A stretch of 64,000 bases of DNA from Pseudomonas saudimassiliensis. GTDB lineage: Bacteria; Pseudomonadota; Gammaproteobacteria; Pseudomonadales; Pseudomonadaceae. The position numbers were made by a program, and so were the translations under genes. This document shows positions 37,810 through 47,418 of the stretch, in pieces (positions within the stretch are counted from its first letter, which is position 1; each line of letters begins with the position of its first letter). The notes under the pieces were generated by a model, which was given only the letters and a program-made list of their open reading frames with translations, was not told the DNA's origin and ran no database searches. The DNA is taken from contig NZ_LK391969.1 of assembly GCF_000939975.1 (NCBI RefSeq), positions 496,001 through 560,000 on the forward strand, written 5' to 3'.

Positions 37810-39813
37810 TCAAGCATCAAGCGGGCGAATACTGTCATCACAGATATGCGCCGCAAAGTCATTGATCAGCGCCTGCACCAGCGGGTCGCTGTGGATGTTC
37901 GCCTCAGCTTCCCGCTGCCGAGCTACCCGACGCCGCGCCGCGGCCACCGCCGGGGTTTCCTGGGTCGGGGCCTGGACCTCGACAACCAGGGTAATCGGCT
38001 GGCCCTGCAGCTCAGCAATCGCCTTTTCCAGGCGCAGCCGATGATTTTCGTTGTACAACGCGCTGTGGCCCGGGTCCAGGTGCAGCTGCCAGACGGCAGC
38101 ATCGGCGGCCACCAACTGGCAGTGGGCGGCAATGCTCTGGGTCAGGCCTGCCACGCCGAGCTGCGGATACATGTCCAGCCATTGGGCTGCCAGCCCGGTA
38201 GCGGGCGGCAGGTCACTGAAGTCATCAGCAGCCTCACCCGGGGCAGCCGACGATTCATCGGCAGCCGCATCCCAATCGCTGAGGAAGTCGCTGACATCCA
38301 ACTCTTCGCCACCGTGATCGTCGGGATTGAAGCCGTCATCCGGCGGCGCATCCTGCAGCCATTCAGGGGGTTCTTCCCCATCTGTGGGCGCAGGCGTAAC
38401 CGGCTGGGCGTCAACCGCAGGCGCCGGAGTGGCCGGAGTGGACGTTGATTCGGTGTGTTTGACGGCTGGCGTCGGTGCCGCTGCGGCTGGTTGTGCAAGC
38501 GGCTCAGGCGCCACTGGGGCAGCAGCAACCTGCGGAACCGCTTCGGGCCGGGGAGTCGCAACAGGCGCGGTTACCGATGCAGCCGAGGTGGTAGGCCTGG
38601 CGGTGTCGGAATCAGCTGCGGCCTGGCTGATCCCCGGGGTCTTTCCCGGGGCGCCATTCGCGGCCGGTGTCGTATTCGGCTGGCTAGCCACCAGCCCGGG
38701 CGGCGCGGCATTGCCGGCATGCTGCAGGGTGCCAGGTCGAAACGCCAGCATGCGCAGCAGCGCCATCTCGAAGCCGCCCCGCGGGTCCGGCGCCAGCGGC
38801 AGGTCGCGACGACCATGCAACGCCAATTGATAGAACAACTGGACATCCTCGGCGCTGACCTGGCCAGCCAGCGCCAGTACCCGCTCCTGGTCTCCCAGGC
38901 TGTTGTCCGCGGCTTCCGGCAGCACCTGGGCGATGGCCACGCGCTGCAGGGTCGAGATCAGCTCGGCCAGCACGCCGGCAAAATCGGCGCCCTGCTCCGC
39001 CAGTTCGGTTACCGCCGCGAGCAAGGCCCGCGCGTCGCCAGCAGCCAGCGCCTGCAGCAGGCCGAACACCTGACCATGGTCGATGGTGCCGAGCATGCTG
39101 CGCACCTCGGCAGCCTGCAACTGGCCGTTACCGAAGGCAATGGCCTGGTCGGTCAGGCTCAAGCCGTCGCGCATGGAGCCGTCGGCGGCCCGGCCGAGCA
39201 ACCACAGCGACTCGTCATCGAAGGGGACCTGCTCCTCTGCCAGCACATGACGCAGATGCTCAACCACCTTCTCGGGCAGCATGTTCTTCAGTGAGAACTG
39301 CAGGCAGCGCGACAATATGGTGACCGGCAGCTTTTGCGGATCGGTCGTCGCCAGCAGGAACTTGACATGAGCCGGCGGCTCTTCCAGGGTCTTCAACAGG
39401 GCGTTGAAACTGTGGCTGGAGAGCATGTGGACTTCGTCAATGAGATACACCTTGAAGCGCCCGCGCGATGGCGCGTACTGGACGTTGTCCAGCAGCTCGC
39501 GGGTATCTTCGACCTTGGTACGACTGGCGGCGTCGACCTCGATCAGGTCAACGAATCGGCCCTCATCGATTTCTCGGCAAGCCGAGCAGGTACCGCAGGG
39601 CTCCGAACTGACGCCCGCCTCGCAGTTCAGGCACTTGGCCAGAATACGCGCGATGGTGGTCTTGCCGACCCCGCGAGTGCCGGTGAACAGATAGGCATGA
39701 TGCAGGCGATTGTGATCCAGCGCATTGATCAGCGCCTGCAGCACGTGGGTCTGGCCGACCATTTCACGGAACAGGCGCGGACGCCATTTGCGGGCTAATA
39801 CCTGGTAACTCAT
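37810..39813 (-). CDS. dnaX: DNA polymerase III subunits gamma and tau
   Basis: 667 residues from ATG 39813 (MSYQVLARKWRPRLFREMVG), the usual family start; an ATG 24 bases upstream is also in frame and neither has a clear ribosome site. The AAA+ clamp-loader core has Walker A GTRGVGKTTIARIL, zinc cysteines LNCEAG..CGTCSAC, Walker B YLIDEVHML and sensor LATTDPQKLPVTI. The middle is a proline/alanine-rich linker and the end is the tau domain that binds DnaB and alpha. I see no A-rich slippery heptamer of the E. coli type, so how or whether a short gamma form arises is open. Confidence 0.95.
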   Translation of the reverse strand: MSYQVLARKWRPRLFREMVGQTHVLQALINALDHNRLHHAYLFTGTRGVGKTTIARILAKCLNCEAGVSSEPCGTCSACREIDEGRFVDLIEVDAASRTKVEDTRELLDNVQYAPSRGRFKVYLIDEVHMLSSHSFNALLKTLEEPPAHVKFLLATTDPQKLPVTILSRCLQFSLKNMLPEKVVEHLRHVLAEEQVPFDDESLWLLGRAADGSMRDGLSLTDQAIAFGNGQLQAAEVRSMLGTIDHGQVFGLLQALAAGDARALLAAVTELAEQGADFAGVLAELISTLQRVAIAQVLPEAADNSLGDQERVLALAGQVSAEDVQLFYQLALHGRRDLPLAPDPRGGFEMALLRMLAFRPGTLQHAGNAAPPGLVASQPNTTPAANGAPGKTPGISQAAADSDTARPTTSAASVTAPVATPRPEAVPQVAAAPVAPEPLAQPAAAAPTPAVKHTESTSTPATPAPAVDAQPVTPAPTDGEEPPEWLQDAPPDDGFNPDDHGGEELDVSDFLSDWDAAADESSAAPGEAADDFSDLPPATGLAAQWLDMYPQLGVAGLTQSIAAHCQLVAADAAVWQLHLDPGHSALYNENHRLRLEKAIAELQGQPITLVVEVQAPTQETPAVAAARRRVARQREAEANIHSDPLVQALINDFAAHICDDSIRPLDA

Positions 39814-39950
39814 CGAGGGGCTGCTATCCGGTGTCATTGGCGAGCAGCTACTTTACCTTAAAGCGCCCAATCAATGCGAGATTCGCGCCCGCGGGCGTCG
39901 CGTGCCCAAGGGTGGGGAAACGGCTGACGGGCCGGCTGACGGCGGGCCGC

Positions 39951-39970
39951 TGTCGAGCTAGCGCTCGACA
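39951..39970. repeat. 8-bp inverted repeat
   Basis: TGTCGAGC and GCTCGACA around a four-base loop in the 200-base gap upstream of dnaX. May be a terminator or regulatory dyad; no T-run. Confidence 0.45.
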
Positions 39971-40003
39971 ATCCCGGGTCGCCTCGATTGGGGCCGCGGA
40001 GCA

Positions 40004-40037
40004 CCCCGAAAGGCTAATGGGTAATCACCTTTCGGGG
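40004..40037. terminator. Possible terminator behind the lipase-like gene
   Basis: A 10-base stem, CCCCGAAAGG / CCTTTCGGGG, with a 14-base loop, beginning 16 bases past the lipase-like stop on the minus strand. T-run absent, so possibly a Rho-aided or weak site. Confidence 0.5.
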
Positions 40038-40053
40038 GGCAGCCTGGGTTGGG

Positions 40054-41466
40054 TCAATCCTGGATGTAATCGTTGAAGATCAGCGAAATCCGATGCTCAG
40101 ACGACGGCAGGTTGGGCACGTTCAGTACCTGCCGGTTGTCGGTATCACCCCGTGGGGTGCTGACCACCGAGATGACGCCATCGGCCGGGGAGCTGGCAGG
40201 CATGAACACATCCACGCCCCACTGGAACGCCTGGTCCGGGAAATAGGGCAGCGGATTCCCGGTCGAGATCCTGGGCGTCGCTTCGTCATCGTGGACATGG
40301 ATGCCGATATTGCGGTCGCCGATGGCACTGGTAATGATGTTGCGTGGCGGCTGGTCACCCCACAGCGGGCTGGTGGTGGATATTTCGAGCACATCATTGT
40401 CGTCCCCGCGATCGCCCCACCACTCCATGTCCCGGGTGATCACCAGCGCAGCATGATCATCGCTGGAGTTGGTATTGGTCTCGATAGCCGAGCCGGCAGG
40501 GGAGGTATTCAACCGTACCAGGGCGCTGTCGCGAATCAGCGGCTGGCGGTAGAAATGGTGCTCGGTGCGGCCCGGGCGCAGCAGCTGGAATTCGTAGTGG
40601 GCCGTCGGGTCCAGGGTCACCGGTCCCCAGTTGCCATTGGCGCCGATATTGAAGCTGTCCACGGGCGAGCTCTCGAGACGCTCGGCGGTATCCGGATCGA
40701 TTTCCCAGACGCGCAGGGTGGTGCCGTCGGCGCCGCTGTTGGCCGGAAAATAGACCGCTCGACCGGCAATTTCTACCTCGCCGCGCTGCGGCAGGATCTC
40801 GGTGCGCTTTGGCTCCACGCCGGTGAAGAATTCGAACTGGGCGGCGAAGGACGCTTCGGAAGTGGCCGCCTGGACATGGGTCTCGTCAGGTACGTACGCG
40901 TTCACTGCACCGAGCCGGTTGTCTTCATCAACAAATAGCCCCATGCAATTGGAGTCGCCGGGGCAGTTATCGCCCTCTGCACCATCGATGGCAACATAGG
41001 CGGCGACCTTTTCTTCCCGGTCGGGGTCGGTCAGGTAATAGCCGCAGACCGCCGTCCCCAGGGAATGGCAGGCCAGATATACCTGGTCGACATTGAACTC
41101 GCCCAGTACGTCATCGATGAAGTCATCCAGATCCCCGCTCAGCCCTCCCGTAAGTGCTCGGTTAATCTCTATCAGACTCGCGGTGCTGTACTCAAAGGCC
41201 ACCACATGATCCTCAGGGTAACCATTACTGGCAAAGCGCATCGCCTGGGTCTGGTATTGGGACGCCGAACCTGCCGTGCCATGCACGAAAACGACGGGCA
41301 GAATGCGATCCTCGTCGATATCCGGCATATCCGGGGAATCCCGACCCGGCCAGGAAACGTCGTCCGAACCGGAACCGCCCAGGCAACCACTCAACAGGAT
41401 GCCAGAGAGCAGCAGGGAAAACACACCAAGCGCGGGCACGCGGGCCCTGATCAATGCCATATCCAT
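40054..41466 (-). CDS. Lipase-like alpha/beta-hydrolase lipoprotein
   Basis: 470 residues from ATG 41466 (AGGA eight bases upstream). A lipoprotein signal with lipobox LLSGC (Cys28) is followed by a Gly/Ser/Asp linker. The hydrolase domain has oxyanion motif VVFVHGTAGSAS, nucleophile elbow ACHSLGTA (Ser135) and a possible catalytic histidine in PDETHVQAATS. The C-terminal ~230 residues, from about FPANSGADGTTLRVWEIDP, are beta-rich and may be one or two binding domains. Likely a surface- or periplasm-anchored esterase; substrate unknown. Confidence 0.78.
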   Translation of the reverse strand: MDMALIRARVPALGVFSLLLSGILLSGCLGGSGSDDVSWPGRDSPDMPDIDEDRILPVVFVHGTAGSASQYQTQAMRFASNGYPEDHVVAFEYSTASLIEINRALTGGLSGDLDDFIDDVLGEFNVDQVYLACHSLGTAVCGYYLTDPDREEKVAAYVAIDGAEGDNCPGDSNCMGLFVDEDNRLGAVNAYVPDETHVQAATSEASFAAQFEFFTGVEPKRTEILPQRGEVEIAGRAVYFPANSGADGTTLRVWEIDPDTAERLESSPVDSFNIGANGNWGPVTLDPTAHYEFQLLRPGRTEHHFYRQPLIRDSALVRLNTSPAGSAIETNTNSSDDHAALVITRDMEWWGDRGDDNDVLEISTTSPLWGDQPPRNIITSAIGDRNIGIHVHDDEATPRISTGNPLPYFPDQAFQWGVDVFMPASSPADGVISVVSTPRGDTDNRQVLNVPNLPSSEHRISLIFNDYIQD

Positions 41467-41647
41467 GTTCGATATCCTATTGTTGTTATCAGCCAGACAC
41501 AGATGAGACAGTAGTCGTGATCAGCTCACGGCGCCACTGGAGACAACTAACGTATCGGTAAAGGACAGCCAGGCGAAACCGCACCACAACCGGTAACGGA
41601 CAGGGAAGCATCACAAGGGGGGACAGAGATAAGAAAAGAAGGCTATG

Positions 41648-41760
41648 GGTGGCAACCCTGCCAGCCACACCCCGGCACACGATATAACCGCTGCGGCTGC
41701 TCCCTTCCGGGCCTGACCGGGTTCACGGCGAATCGTTGCGAGGGGACCGACAGGGTCACC
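41648..41760 (-). ncRNA. ffs: Signal recognition particle 4.5S RNA
   Basis: On the minus strand the RNA begins GGTGACCCTG and ends CAGGGTTGCCACC, so both ends pair. The universally conserved SRP core is present: GGTCAGGCCCGGAAGGGAGCAGC-type apical loop at about 41694-41716, here flanked by GTGAACCC and CGCAGCGG. It binds Ffh to target membrane proteins. Ends are approximate. A promoter about 37 bases upstream implies a 5' leader removed by processing, as in E. coli. Confidence 0.95.
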
Positions 41761-41790
41761 ATAGCGTGCCCTGCAGATGAGGGCCGCGCT

Positions 41791-41818
41791 ATTGTAACGA
41801 CTTGCGCGCAAGTTACAA
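41791..41818 (-). promoter_or_regulatory. Candidate ffs promoter
   Basis: On the minus strand, TTGTAA (41813-41818), a 16-base spacer, then TACAAT (41791-41796). Transcription would start about 25-30 bases ahead of the mature 4.5S RNA end. Confidence 0.5.
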
Positions 41819-41921
41819 GTGACAATGGCCGTCAAGATGCGACCCCAGAGCCACTTGCCGTACCCGACCCACCATTGGCCCGAGGTATAATCACGCTGAT
41901 TTGATTGCCGGAGAAAGGCAG

Positions 41922-42152
41922 ATGCAACCAGAAGACCTGACCTTGCTGGTCACCCGCGAGATGCCCTTCGGCAAGTACAAGGGCCGCTTGATCGCCGACC
42001 TGCCAGGGCATTATCTCAACTGGTTCGCCCGGGAGGGCTTTCCCCCGGGTGAAATCGGCCGCCTGCTGCAACTGATGCAGGAAATCGATCACAACGGGCT
42101 GTCCGCCCTGCTCGACCCGCTGCGCCGTCGCCCGCCGCTCAGGCACCCATGA
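41922..42152 (+). CDS. DUF3820 family protein
   Basis: 76 residues from ATG 41922 (AAAGG ribosome site). The DUF3820 hallmark is REMPFGKYKGRLIADLPGHY and LNWFAREGFPPGEIGRLLQL. Small cytoplasmic protein, called a putative quorum-sensing-regulated factor in pseudomonads. Its last 14 bases overlap the convergent AEC transporter gene. Confidence 0.88.
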   Translation: MQPEDLTLLVTREMPFGKYKGRLIADLPGHYLNWFAREGFPPGEIGRLLQLMQEIDHNGLSALLDPLRRRPPLRHP

Positions 42153-43062
42153 ACAGTGCGATCATCAGCGGAATGGAAAACAGGGCCAGTACTGTACTGA
42201 GCAGGGCCGTACCGGCCACCTGGGCCGGGGCCAGATCCAGCAGCGTGGCGATGACCACCGTATTGGCGGCGATCGGCGTGATCGATACCAGAAACAATGC
42301 CTGATACACCGCCACGTCGTAGATCTGCGGTCCATTGCTGTCCAGCCACCAGAACAACAGGGCCACCGCAGGCCAGACGACAAACTTGCCAAAAAATGCC
42401 AGCGCGGTGAAACGCAGGTTTCCCGCCAGGCCGCGGAAGCTGAGGATGCTCATCCCGATGATCATCATGCCGAAGACGCTGTAGGCGCCGCGCAGGTTAT
42501 CGAACAACGGCTCGAAAATCGCCGGTATGTCGATATTGCCAAGGTTGAGCGCTACCGCCAGGAAGAAGGCGTAGAGCGAGGGCAGTCGCGCCACCTTGCG
42601 CAGGCAGTCGCGCACCTGGTAGCGGCCCCGCGCGGCCAGGTAGAAGCCCACCGAATTCTCGTAGAGGGTCGTGCCGAGCATGCACAGGATATAGATACTC
42701 AGGCCTTGCTCCCCGAACAGCAGCAGTGCCACGGGCACGCCGAGATAGCCGGTATTGCCGGTGCCCACGGCCAGGGGGATGACGTTGGCGCTGGCATCGC
42801 CAACCCAGCGCCGGGCCACCAGCAGGTGGCCGTAACCGATCAGTGAGCACAGCCCCAGCGTCAGGAAGGGCAGCAGGATCACCTCGGTCGACAGTGGCGC
42901 ATGCATCACCCCGGAAAACACTACCGAGGGGGTAATGATGTACATCATGATCCCGGCGATATGGCTGCCGCTGGCCTGCAGGAAGCGGCCAGCGACCCAG
43001 CCGAGGGCGACCGTGACATACAGGGGCAACAGTTTGTACAGCAAGGCCAGTGCGGCAGTCAT
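42139..43062 (-). CDS. AEC family transporter
   Basis: 307 residues with about ten helices in two inverted repeats: KLLPLYVTVALGWVAGRFLQ at the N-terminus, VGTGNTGYLGVPVALLLFG with the broken-helix glycines, and NTVVIATLLDLAPAQVAGTA in the second repeat. AEC (auxin efflux carrier) proteins in bacteria move organic acids; substrate unknown. Confidence 0.88.
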   Translation of the reverse strand: MTAALALLYKLLPLYVTVALGWVAGRFLQASGSHIAGIMMYIITPSVVFSGVMHAPLSTEVILLPFLTLGLCSLIGYGHLLVARRWVGDASANVIPLAVGTGNTGYLGVPVALLLFGEQGLSIYILCMLGTTLYENSVGFYLAARGRYQVRDCLRKVARLPSLYAFFLAVALNLGNIDIPAIFEPLFDNLRGAYSVFGMMIIGMSILSFRGLAGNLRFTALAFFGKFVVWPAVALLFWWLDSNGPQIYDVAVYQALFLVSITPIAANTVVIATLLDLAPAQVAGTALLSTVLALFSIPLMIALFMGA

Positions 43063-43223
43063 GGTCTATTGCGCTCCAGAGAATCGCGCCAGTTTACCGA
43101 TCCGTTCGGCGCATCACCACCAGCCGGGCAATGCTTGTTGAAAATCAGCAACATCGGGCCGGTGGATACCGAAGATGATAAGATCCGGGCTCCATTTATT
43201 TTCATCCGCAGGACTGTCCACGA

Positions 43224-44975
43224 ATGGAAGTGATGAATACCCTGTTTGTGATCTGTGCCGGGCTGCTGTGCATCAGCATCCTGGCAAGCTCGATGTCTTC
43301 CCGCCTGGGCATCCCCTTGTTGTTGGTGTTCCTCGTCGTCGGCATGCTCGCCGGCGAAGAAGGCCCAGGCGGGATCGCCTTCGACAGTATCGGCACGGTT
43401 TACGTCATTGGTAGCCTGGCCTTGGCGATCATCCTGCTGGACGGCGGCATGCGCACCCGGGCCGAAAACTTCAAGGTAGCACTCTGGCCATCACTGTCGC
43501 TGGCCAGCTTCGGCGTACTGATCAGCGCCCTGATCACCGGTCTGGCCACCGCCTGGCTGCTCGACCTGCATTGGCTGCAGGGTTTGCTGCTGGGCTCGAT
43601 CGTGGGCTCCACCGATGCCGCTGCCGTGTTCTCCCTGCTGCAGGGCAAGGGGTTGAACCTCAAGCGCCGGGTCGGCGCGACCCTGGAAATAGAGTCCGCA
43701 TCCAACGACCCCATGGCGATCTTCCTGACCATCACCCTGGTGGAGATGCTGGTCCAGGGCCAGACCTCCTTCAGTTGGTCTTTCCTCGCCCTGCTGACCC
43801 AACAGTTCGGCATCGGCGCCGTTTGCGGCCTGGCCGGCGGGTTCTTCCTGACTTGGCTGGTCAACCGGGTCCAGCTGGATACCGGTCTCTACCCGCTGCT
43901 CATTACCAGCGGCGCCATCCTGGTGTTCGCCGTGACCAATATCCTCGAGGGCAGCGGCTTCCTGGCCATCTTCCTCACCGGGCTGGTCCTGGGTAACAGT
44001 CGGCTGCGCAGCCTGCAGAACATCCTGCACATGCAAGACGGTATGGCCTGGCTTAGCCAGATCGGGCTGTTCTTGATGCTAGGTCTGCTGGTCACCCCCT
44101 CGGAAATGGTCGTTATTGCCCTGCCCGCCCTGGCCATCGCGTTCTTCCTTATCCTGGTGGCCCGACCGATCGCCGTACTGGTCTGCCTGGCGCCCTTCTC
44201 CTTCTCCTGGCGCGAGCGGCTGTTTATCAGTTGGGTGGGGCTACGGGGCGCGGTTCCCGTCATGCTGGCGATCTTCCCGCTGATGGCCGGGCTGGAACAG
44301 GCCCAGTTGCTGTTCAACCTGGCCTTCGTGGTGGTGTTGGTGTCACTGCTGTTGCAGGGCGCCAGTCTGCCCCTTGCCGCCCGGCTATGCCGGGTCGAAA
44401 TCCCGCCCGTTCCCGAGCCCTTGCACCGGACCAGCCTGGATGTGGTGGTCGAGAGTGACTACGAGCTGATGGTGTATCAGCTCAGCGACGCCAAGTGGTG
44501 TATTGGCGTGCCGCTGCGCGACCTGAACATGCCCAAGGATACCCGCATCGCCGCGCTGTTCCGGGGTCGCAAATTGCTGCACCCCTCGGGGAGCACCAAG
44601 CTGGAGCTCAACGACGTCCTGTGCGTCATCGGCCACGCCCGCGACCTGCCCGCGCTGTCGAAACTCTTCAGTACCACCAGCGCTCCGTATCACCTCAACA
44701 GCCGCCAGTTCTTCGGCAAGTTCGTGCTGGATGGCACGGCACTGCTGGCCGATGTCGGTGCCTTCTACGGTTTCGAAGTGCCTGCAGACAGCACCGGCCT
44801 GACCTTGGCCCAATTCTGCGCGCGGCAGCTGGGACGCCATCCGGTGGTGGGCGACAGTACCGACTGGCACGGCATGAGCTTCGTTGTCGCGGAGGTGATT
44901 GATGACAACATCAGCAAGGTAGGGCTGAAATGGGACGGCGACAAGCCGGAACGCTCAACTGTAGCAACCCCTTGA
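43224..44975 (+). CDS. CPA1-type K+/H+ (NhaP2/CvrA) antiporter
   Basis: 583 residues. The first ~390 are a monovalent cation:proton antiporter domain, with LLVFLVVGMLAGEEGPGG, LDGGMRTRAENFK, SIVGSTDAAAVFSLL and the ND pair in IESASNDPMAIFL. Then comes an RCK_C-like cytosolic domain (YELMVYQLSDAKWCIGVPLR...LNDVLCVIGHARDL) and a CorC/HlyC-like end. This layout is that of NhaP2/CvrA potassium-proton antiporters for volume or pH control. The copA promoter overlaps its last codon. Confidence 0.9.
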   Translation: MEVMNTLFVICAGLLCISILASSMSSRLGIPLLLVFLVVGMLAGEEGPGGIAFDSIGTVYVIGSLALAIILLDGGMRTRAENFKVALWPSLSLASFGVLISALITGLATAWLLDLHWLQGLLLGSIVGSTDAAAVFSLLQGKGLNLKRRVGATLEIESASNDPMAIFLTITLVEMLVQGQTSFSWSFLALLTQQFGIGAVCGLAGGFFLTWLVNRVQLDTGLYPLLITSGAILVFAVTNILEGSGFLAIFLTGLVLGNSRLRSLQNILHMQDGMAWLSQIGLFLMLGLLVTPSEMVVIALPALAIAFFLILVARPIAVLVCLAPFSFSWRERLFISWVGLRGAVPVMLAIFPLMAGLEQAQLLFNLAFVVVLVSLLLQGASLPLAARLCRVEIPPVPEPLHRTSLDVVVESDYELMVYQLSDAKWCIGVPLRDLNMPKDTRIAALFRGRKLLHPSGSTKLELNDVLCVIGHARDLPALSKLFSTTSAPYHLNSRQFFGKFVLDGTALLADVGAFYGFEVPADSTGLTLAQFCARQLGRHPVVGDSTDWHGMSFVVAEVIDDNISKVGLKWDGDKPERSTVATP

Positions 44976-45002
44976 CCCTGACATGATGTGAAGGTCGACG
45001 AT
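44972..45002 (+). promoter_or_regulatory. MerR-type (CueR) promoter of copA
   Basis: A -35 TTGACC (44972-44977) is followed after 19 bases by a weak -10 GACGAT (44997-45002), the long spacing typical of MerR-family promoters. A dyad GACCCTGAC / GTGAAGGTC (seven of nine positions complementary) fills the spacer, like CueR operators. It argues that the ATG at 45001, within the -10, is not the copA start. Confidence 0.6.
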
Positions 45003-45027
45003 GTCCGCAATCACAGGAGAATCGACC

Positions 45028-47418
45028 ATGGGCCCCATCACGCTGCATATTTCCGGTATGACTTGCGCCAGCTGCGTACGGCGCGTGGAAAAAGCCCTGC
45101 TCGCCAGTCCGGGAGTAGCGTCGGCCGAGGTCAACCTGGCGGCAGAAACCGCCCGCATCCAGCTGCAGCATCCGCAGCAACTCGCCGAGGTGAGTGCGGC
45201 GGTCGAGCGCGCCGGCTACCCCATCGCCACCCGCGAGCGGCAGCTGGCAATTGCCGACATGACCTGCGCCAGCTGCGTGCGGCGGGTCGAGACGGCGCTG
45301 CGCGCCGTGCCGGGGGTACTTGAGGTCCAGGTCAACCTGGCCAGCGAACAGGCACGGGTCACGCTGGCGGAAGGCACCGCGGACGGCCAACTGTTGCAGG
45401 CGCTGGAACGCGCGGGGTATGCCGGCCAATGGCTCGATCAGCAGACCGACGCGGATGGCGAACGTCAGGCCGACAAGCTGCGACGCGAACGTCGCCACTT
45501 GATCTGGGCCGCACTGCTCAGCACACCCCTGGCGCTGGGCATGTTTCCCGAAATGCTCGGCCGACCCGACCTGATGGTGCCGCCCCTGGTGCAACTGGTG
45601 CTGGCCTCCATCGTGCAGTTCGGCTTTGGTGCGCGCTTCTACCGCGGCGCCTGGCATGCCCTGCGCAACCGGGCCGGCAATATGGATTTGCTGGTGGCCA
45701 TGGGCACCAGCGCCGGTTGGGCGCTGAGTACCTGGCACGTGTTCAGCACCCCCGCCGGGCAGATGCCGGTGCTCTATTACGAAGCTTCTGCGGTTATCGT
45801 CAGCTTTATCCTGCTGGGCAAGTACCTGGAAAGCCGCGCCAAGGGCCAGACCCTGGAAGCCATCCGGGCGCTCACGGCACTGCGGCCGGACACTGCCCGC
45901 CGGCGCGGTACCGAGGGCGACGAAATGGTGCCGCTGGAGCAGATCCGCGTCGGCGACCTGCTCGTCGTGCAGCCTGGTGAGCGCATCCCTGTGGACGGTG
46001 AGGTTCGGGAAGGCGGCAGCCACGTGGATGAGTCCATGCTCACCGGCGAAAGCCTGCCGGTCAGCCGCCAGCCCGGCGACCCGGTCAGCGGTGGCTCGAT
46101 GAACCAGGACGGCCTGCTGGTCATCGAAACCACCGCCGTGGGACATGACACCTTGCTGTCGCAGATCGTGCGGCTGGTCGAAAGCGCCCAGGCCTCCAAG
46201 GCGCCCATCCAGCGCCTGGTTGACCGGGTCAGCTCGGTCTTCGTGCCTGTGGTGCTGATCATCGCCCTGCTTACCTTCGCCGTCGGCAGTTTGCTGGTAG
46301 GCAGTGAACAGGCCCTGCTCAACGCCATCGCCGTGCTTGTCATTGCCTGCCCCTGCGCCCTGGGCCTGGCGACACCCACAGCGATCATGGTCGGCACCGG
46401 CGTAGCTGCCCGCTATGGCATCCTGATACGCGATGCCCAGGCCCTGGAGCTGGCGCACAAGGTCGATACCGTAATCTTCGACAAGACCGGTACGCTGACC
46501 CTCGGCAAGCCAGCCGTGCAGGCATTCCAGGCATTGGACGGCAACGACCATGACCAGGCCCTCGCCTGGGCGGTGGCTATCCAGACCCACGCCGAACACC
46601 CGCTCGCCGGCGCCCTGCGCAGCTATGCCGGTGAGCGGGGCATTCAGGCGGAGCCGGCCCGGGATTTCCGGGTCCAGGCCGGCCGTGGTGCCAGCGGCTG
46701 GGTAGACGGCCACCGAGCCTGGCTGGGTAATGACCTGCTGATGATGGAACAGGGTATCGATATGGCGGCCTGGCAAGCCCAGGCAGCGGAACACGAAGCG
46801 CAGGGACGCACGCTGTCCTGGCTGGCCCTGGCCGACGGCGACCAACCCCGCCTGGTAGCCCTGATGGCCTTCGCCGATACCATCAAACCCGAGGCCAGGG
46901 AAACTATCCGTCAGCTCGACCAGTTGGGCATCGACAGTTGGCTAATGAGCGGCGACAGCCAGGCCGCCGCGGGCGCGGTGGGCCGGGAACTGGGCATCGG
47001 CCGCGTCGAGGCGCAGGTGTTGCCGGAAGACAAGGCGCGCCATGTGCAGCAGCTGCGTGACGAGGGCCGCGTGGTCGCCATGATCGGCGATGGCATCAAC
47101 GATGCGCCGGCCCTGAGCGCCGCCGACGTGGGCATGGCCATGGCCACCGGCACCGACGTCGCCATGCACAGCGCCGGCATCACCTTGATGCGCGGCGATC
47201 CGCTGCTGGTGCCCGCCGCCCTGGACATTTCCCGGCACAGCTGGCACAAGATCCGCCAGAACCTGTTCTGGGCCTTTGTCTACAATAGTCTGGGTATACC
47301 CCTGGCCGCCGTGGGTCTGCTCAACCCGATGCTGGCCGGCGCCATGATGGCCGCCAGCAGCGTCAGTGTGGTGGCCAACGCACTGCTGTTGAAACGCTGG
47401 AAACCGGAGGCGCGATGA
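45028..47418 (+). CDS. copA: Copper-exporting P1B-type ATPase
   Basis: 796 residues from ATG 45028 (AGGAGA eight bases upstream). Pumps Cu(I) from cytoplasm to periplasm. Two N-terminal heavy-metal-associated domains, with [12 protein letters not shown] and [12 protein letters not shown], precede the membrane core with the metal site [14 protein letters not shown]. The phosphorylation loop is [13 protein letters not shown]. The actuator has TGES, and the hinge is [20 protein letters not shown]. The stop overlaps the cueR start (ATGA), so copA and cueR are cotranscribed. Confidence 0.95.
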   Translation: MGPITLHISGMTCASCVRRVEKALLASPGVASAEVNLAAETARIQLQHPQQLAEVSAAVERAGYPIATRERQLAIADMTCASCVRRVETALRAVPGVLEVQVNLASEQARVTLAEGTADGQLLQALERAGYAGQWLDQQTDADGERQADKLRRERRHLIWAALLSTPLALGMFPEMLGRPDLMVPPLVQLVLASIVQFGFGARFYRGAWHALRNRAGNMDLLVAMGTSAGWALSTWHVFSTPAGQMPVLYYEASAVIVSFILLGKYLESRAKGQTLEAIRALTALRPDTARRRGTEGDEMVPLEQIRVGDLLVVQPGERIPVDGEVREGGSHVDESMLTGESLPVSRQPGDPVSGGSMNQDGLLVIETTAVGHDTLLSQIVRLVESAQASKAPIQRLVDRVSSVFVPVVLIIALLTFAVGSLLVGSEQALLNAIAVLVIACPCALGLATPTAIMVGTGVAARYGILIRDAQALELAHKVDTVIFDKTGTLTLGKPAVQAFQALDGNDHDQALAWAVAIQTHAEHPLAGALRSYAGERGIQAEPARDFRVQAGRGASGWVDGHRAWLGNDLLMMEQGIDMAAWQAQAAEHEAQGRTLSWLALADGDQPRLVALMAFADTIKPEARETIRQLDQLGIDSWLMSGDSQAAAGAVGRELGIGRVEAQVLPEDKARHVQQLRDEGRVVAMIGDGINDAPALSAADVGMAMATGTDVAMHSAGITLMRGDPLLVPAALDISRHSWHKIRQNLFWAFVYNSLGIPLAAVGLLNPMLAGAMMAASSVSVVANALLLKRWKPEAR

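Noticed and set aside
45001-45027. Upstream ATG as the copA start
   Set aside because: It lies in the -10 of the CueR-type promoter, whereas ATG 45028 has an AGGAGA ribosome site and begins at the conserved metal-binding domain.
44911-46845. 644-codon open frame antisense to copA
   Set aside because: Antisense shadow; copA on the plus strand is complete with all P-type ATPase motifs.
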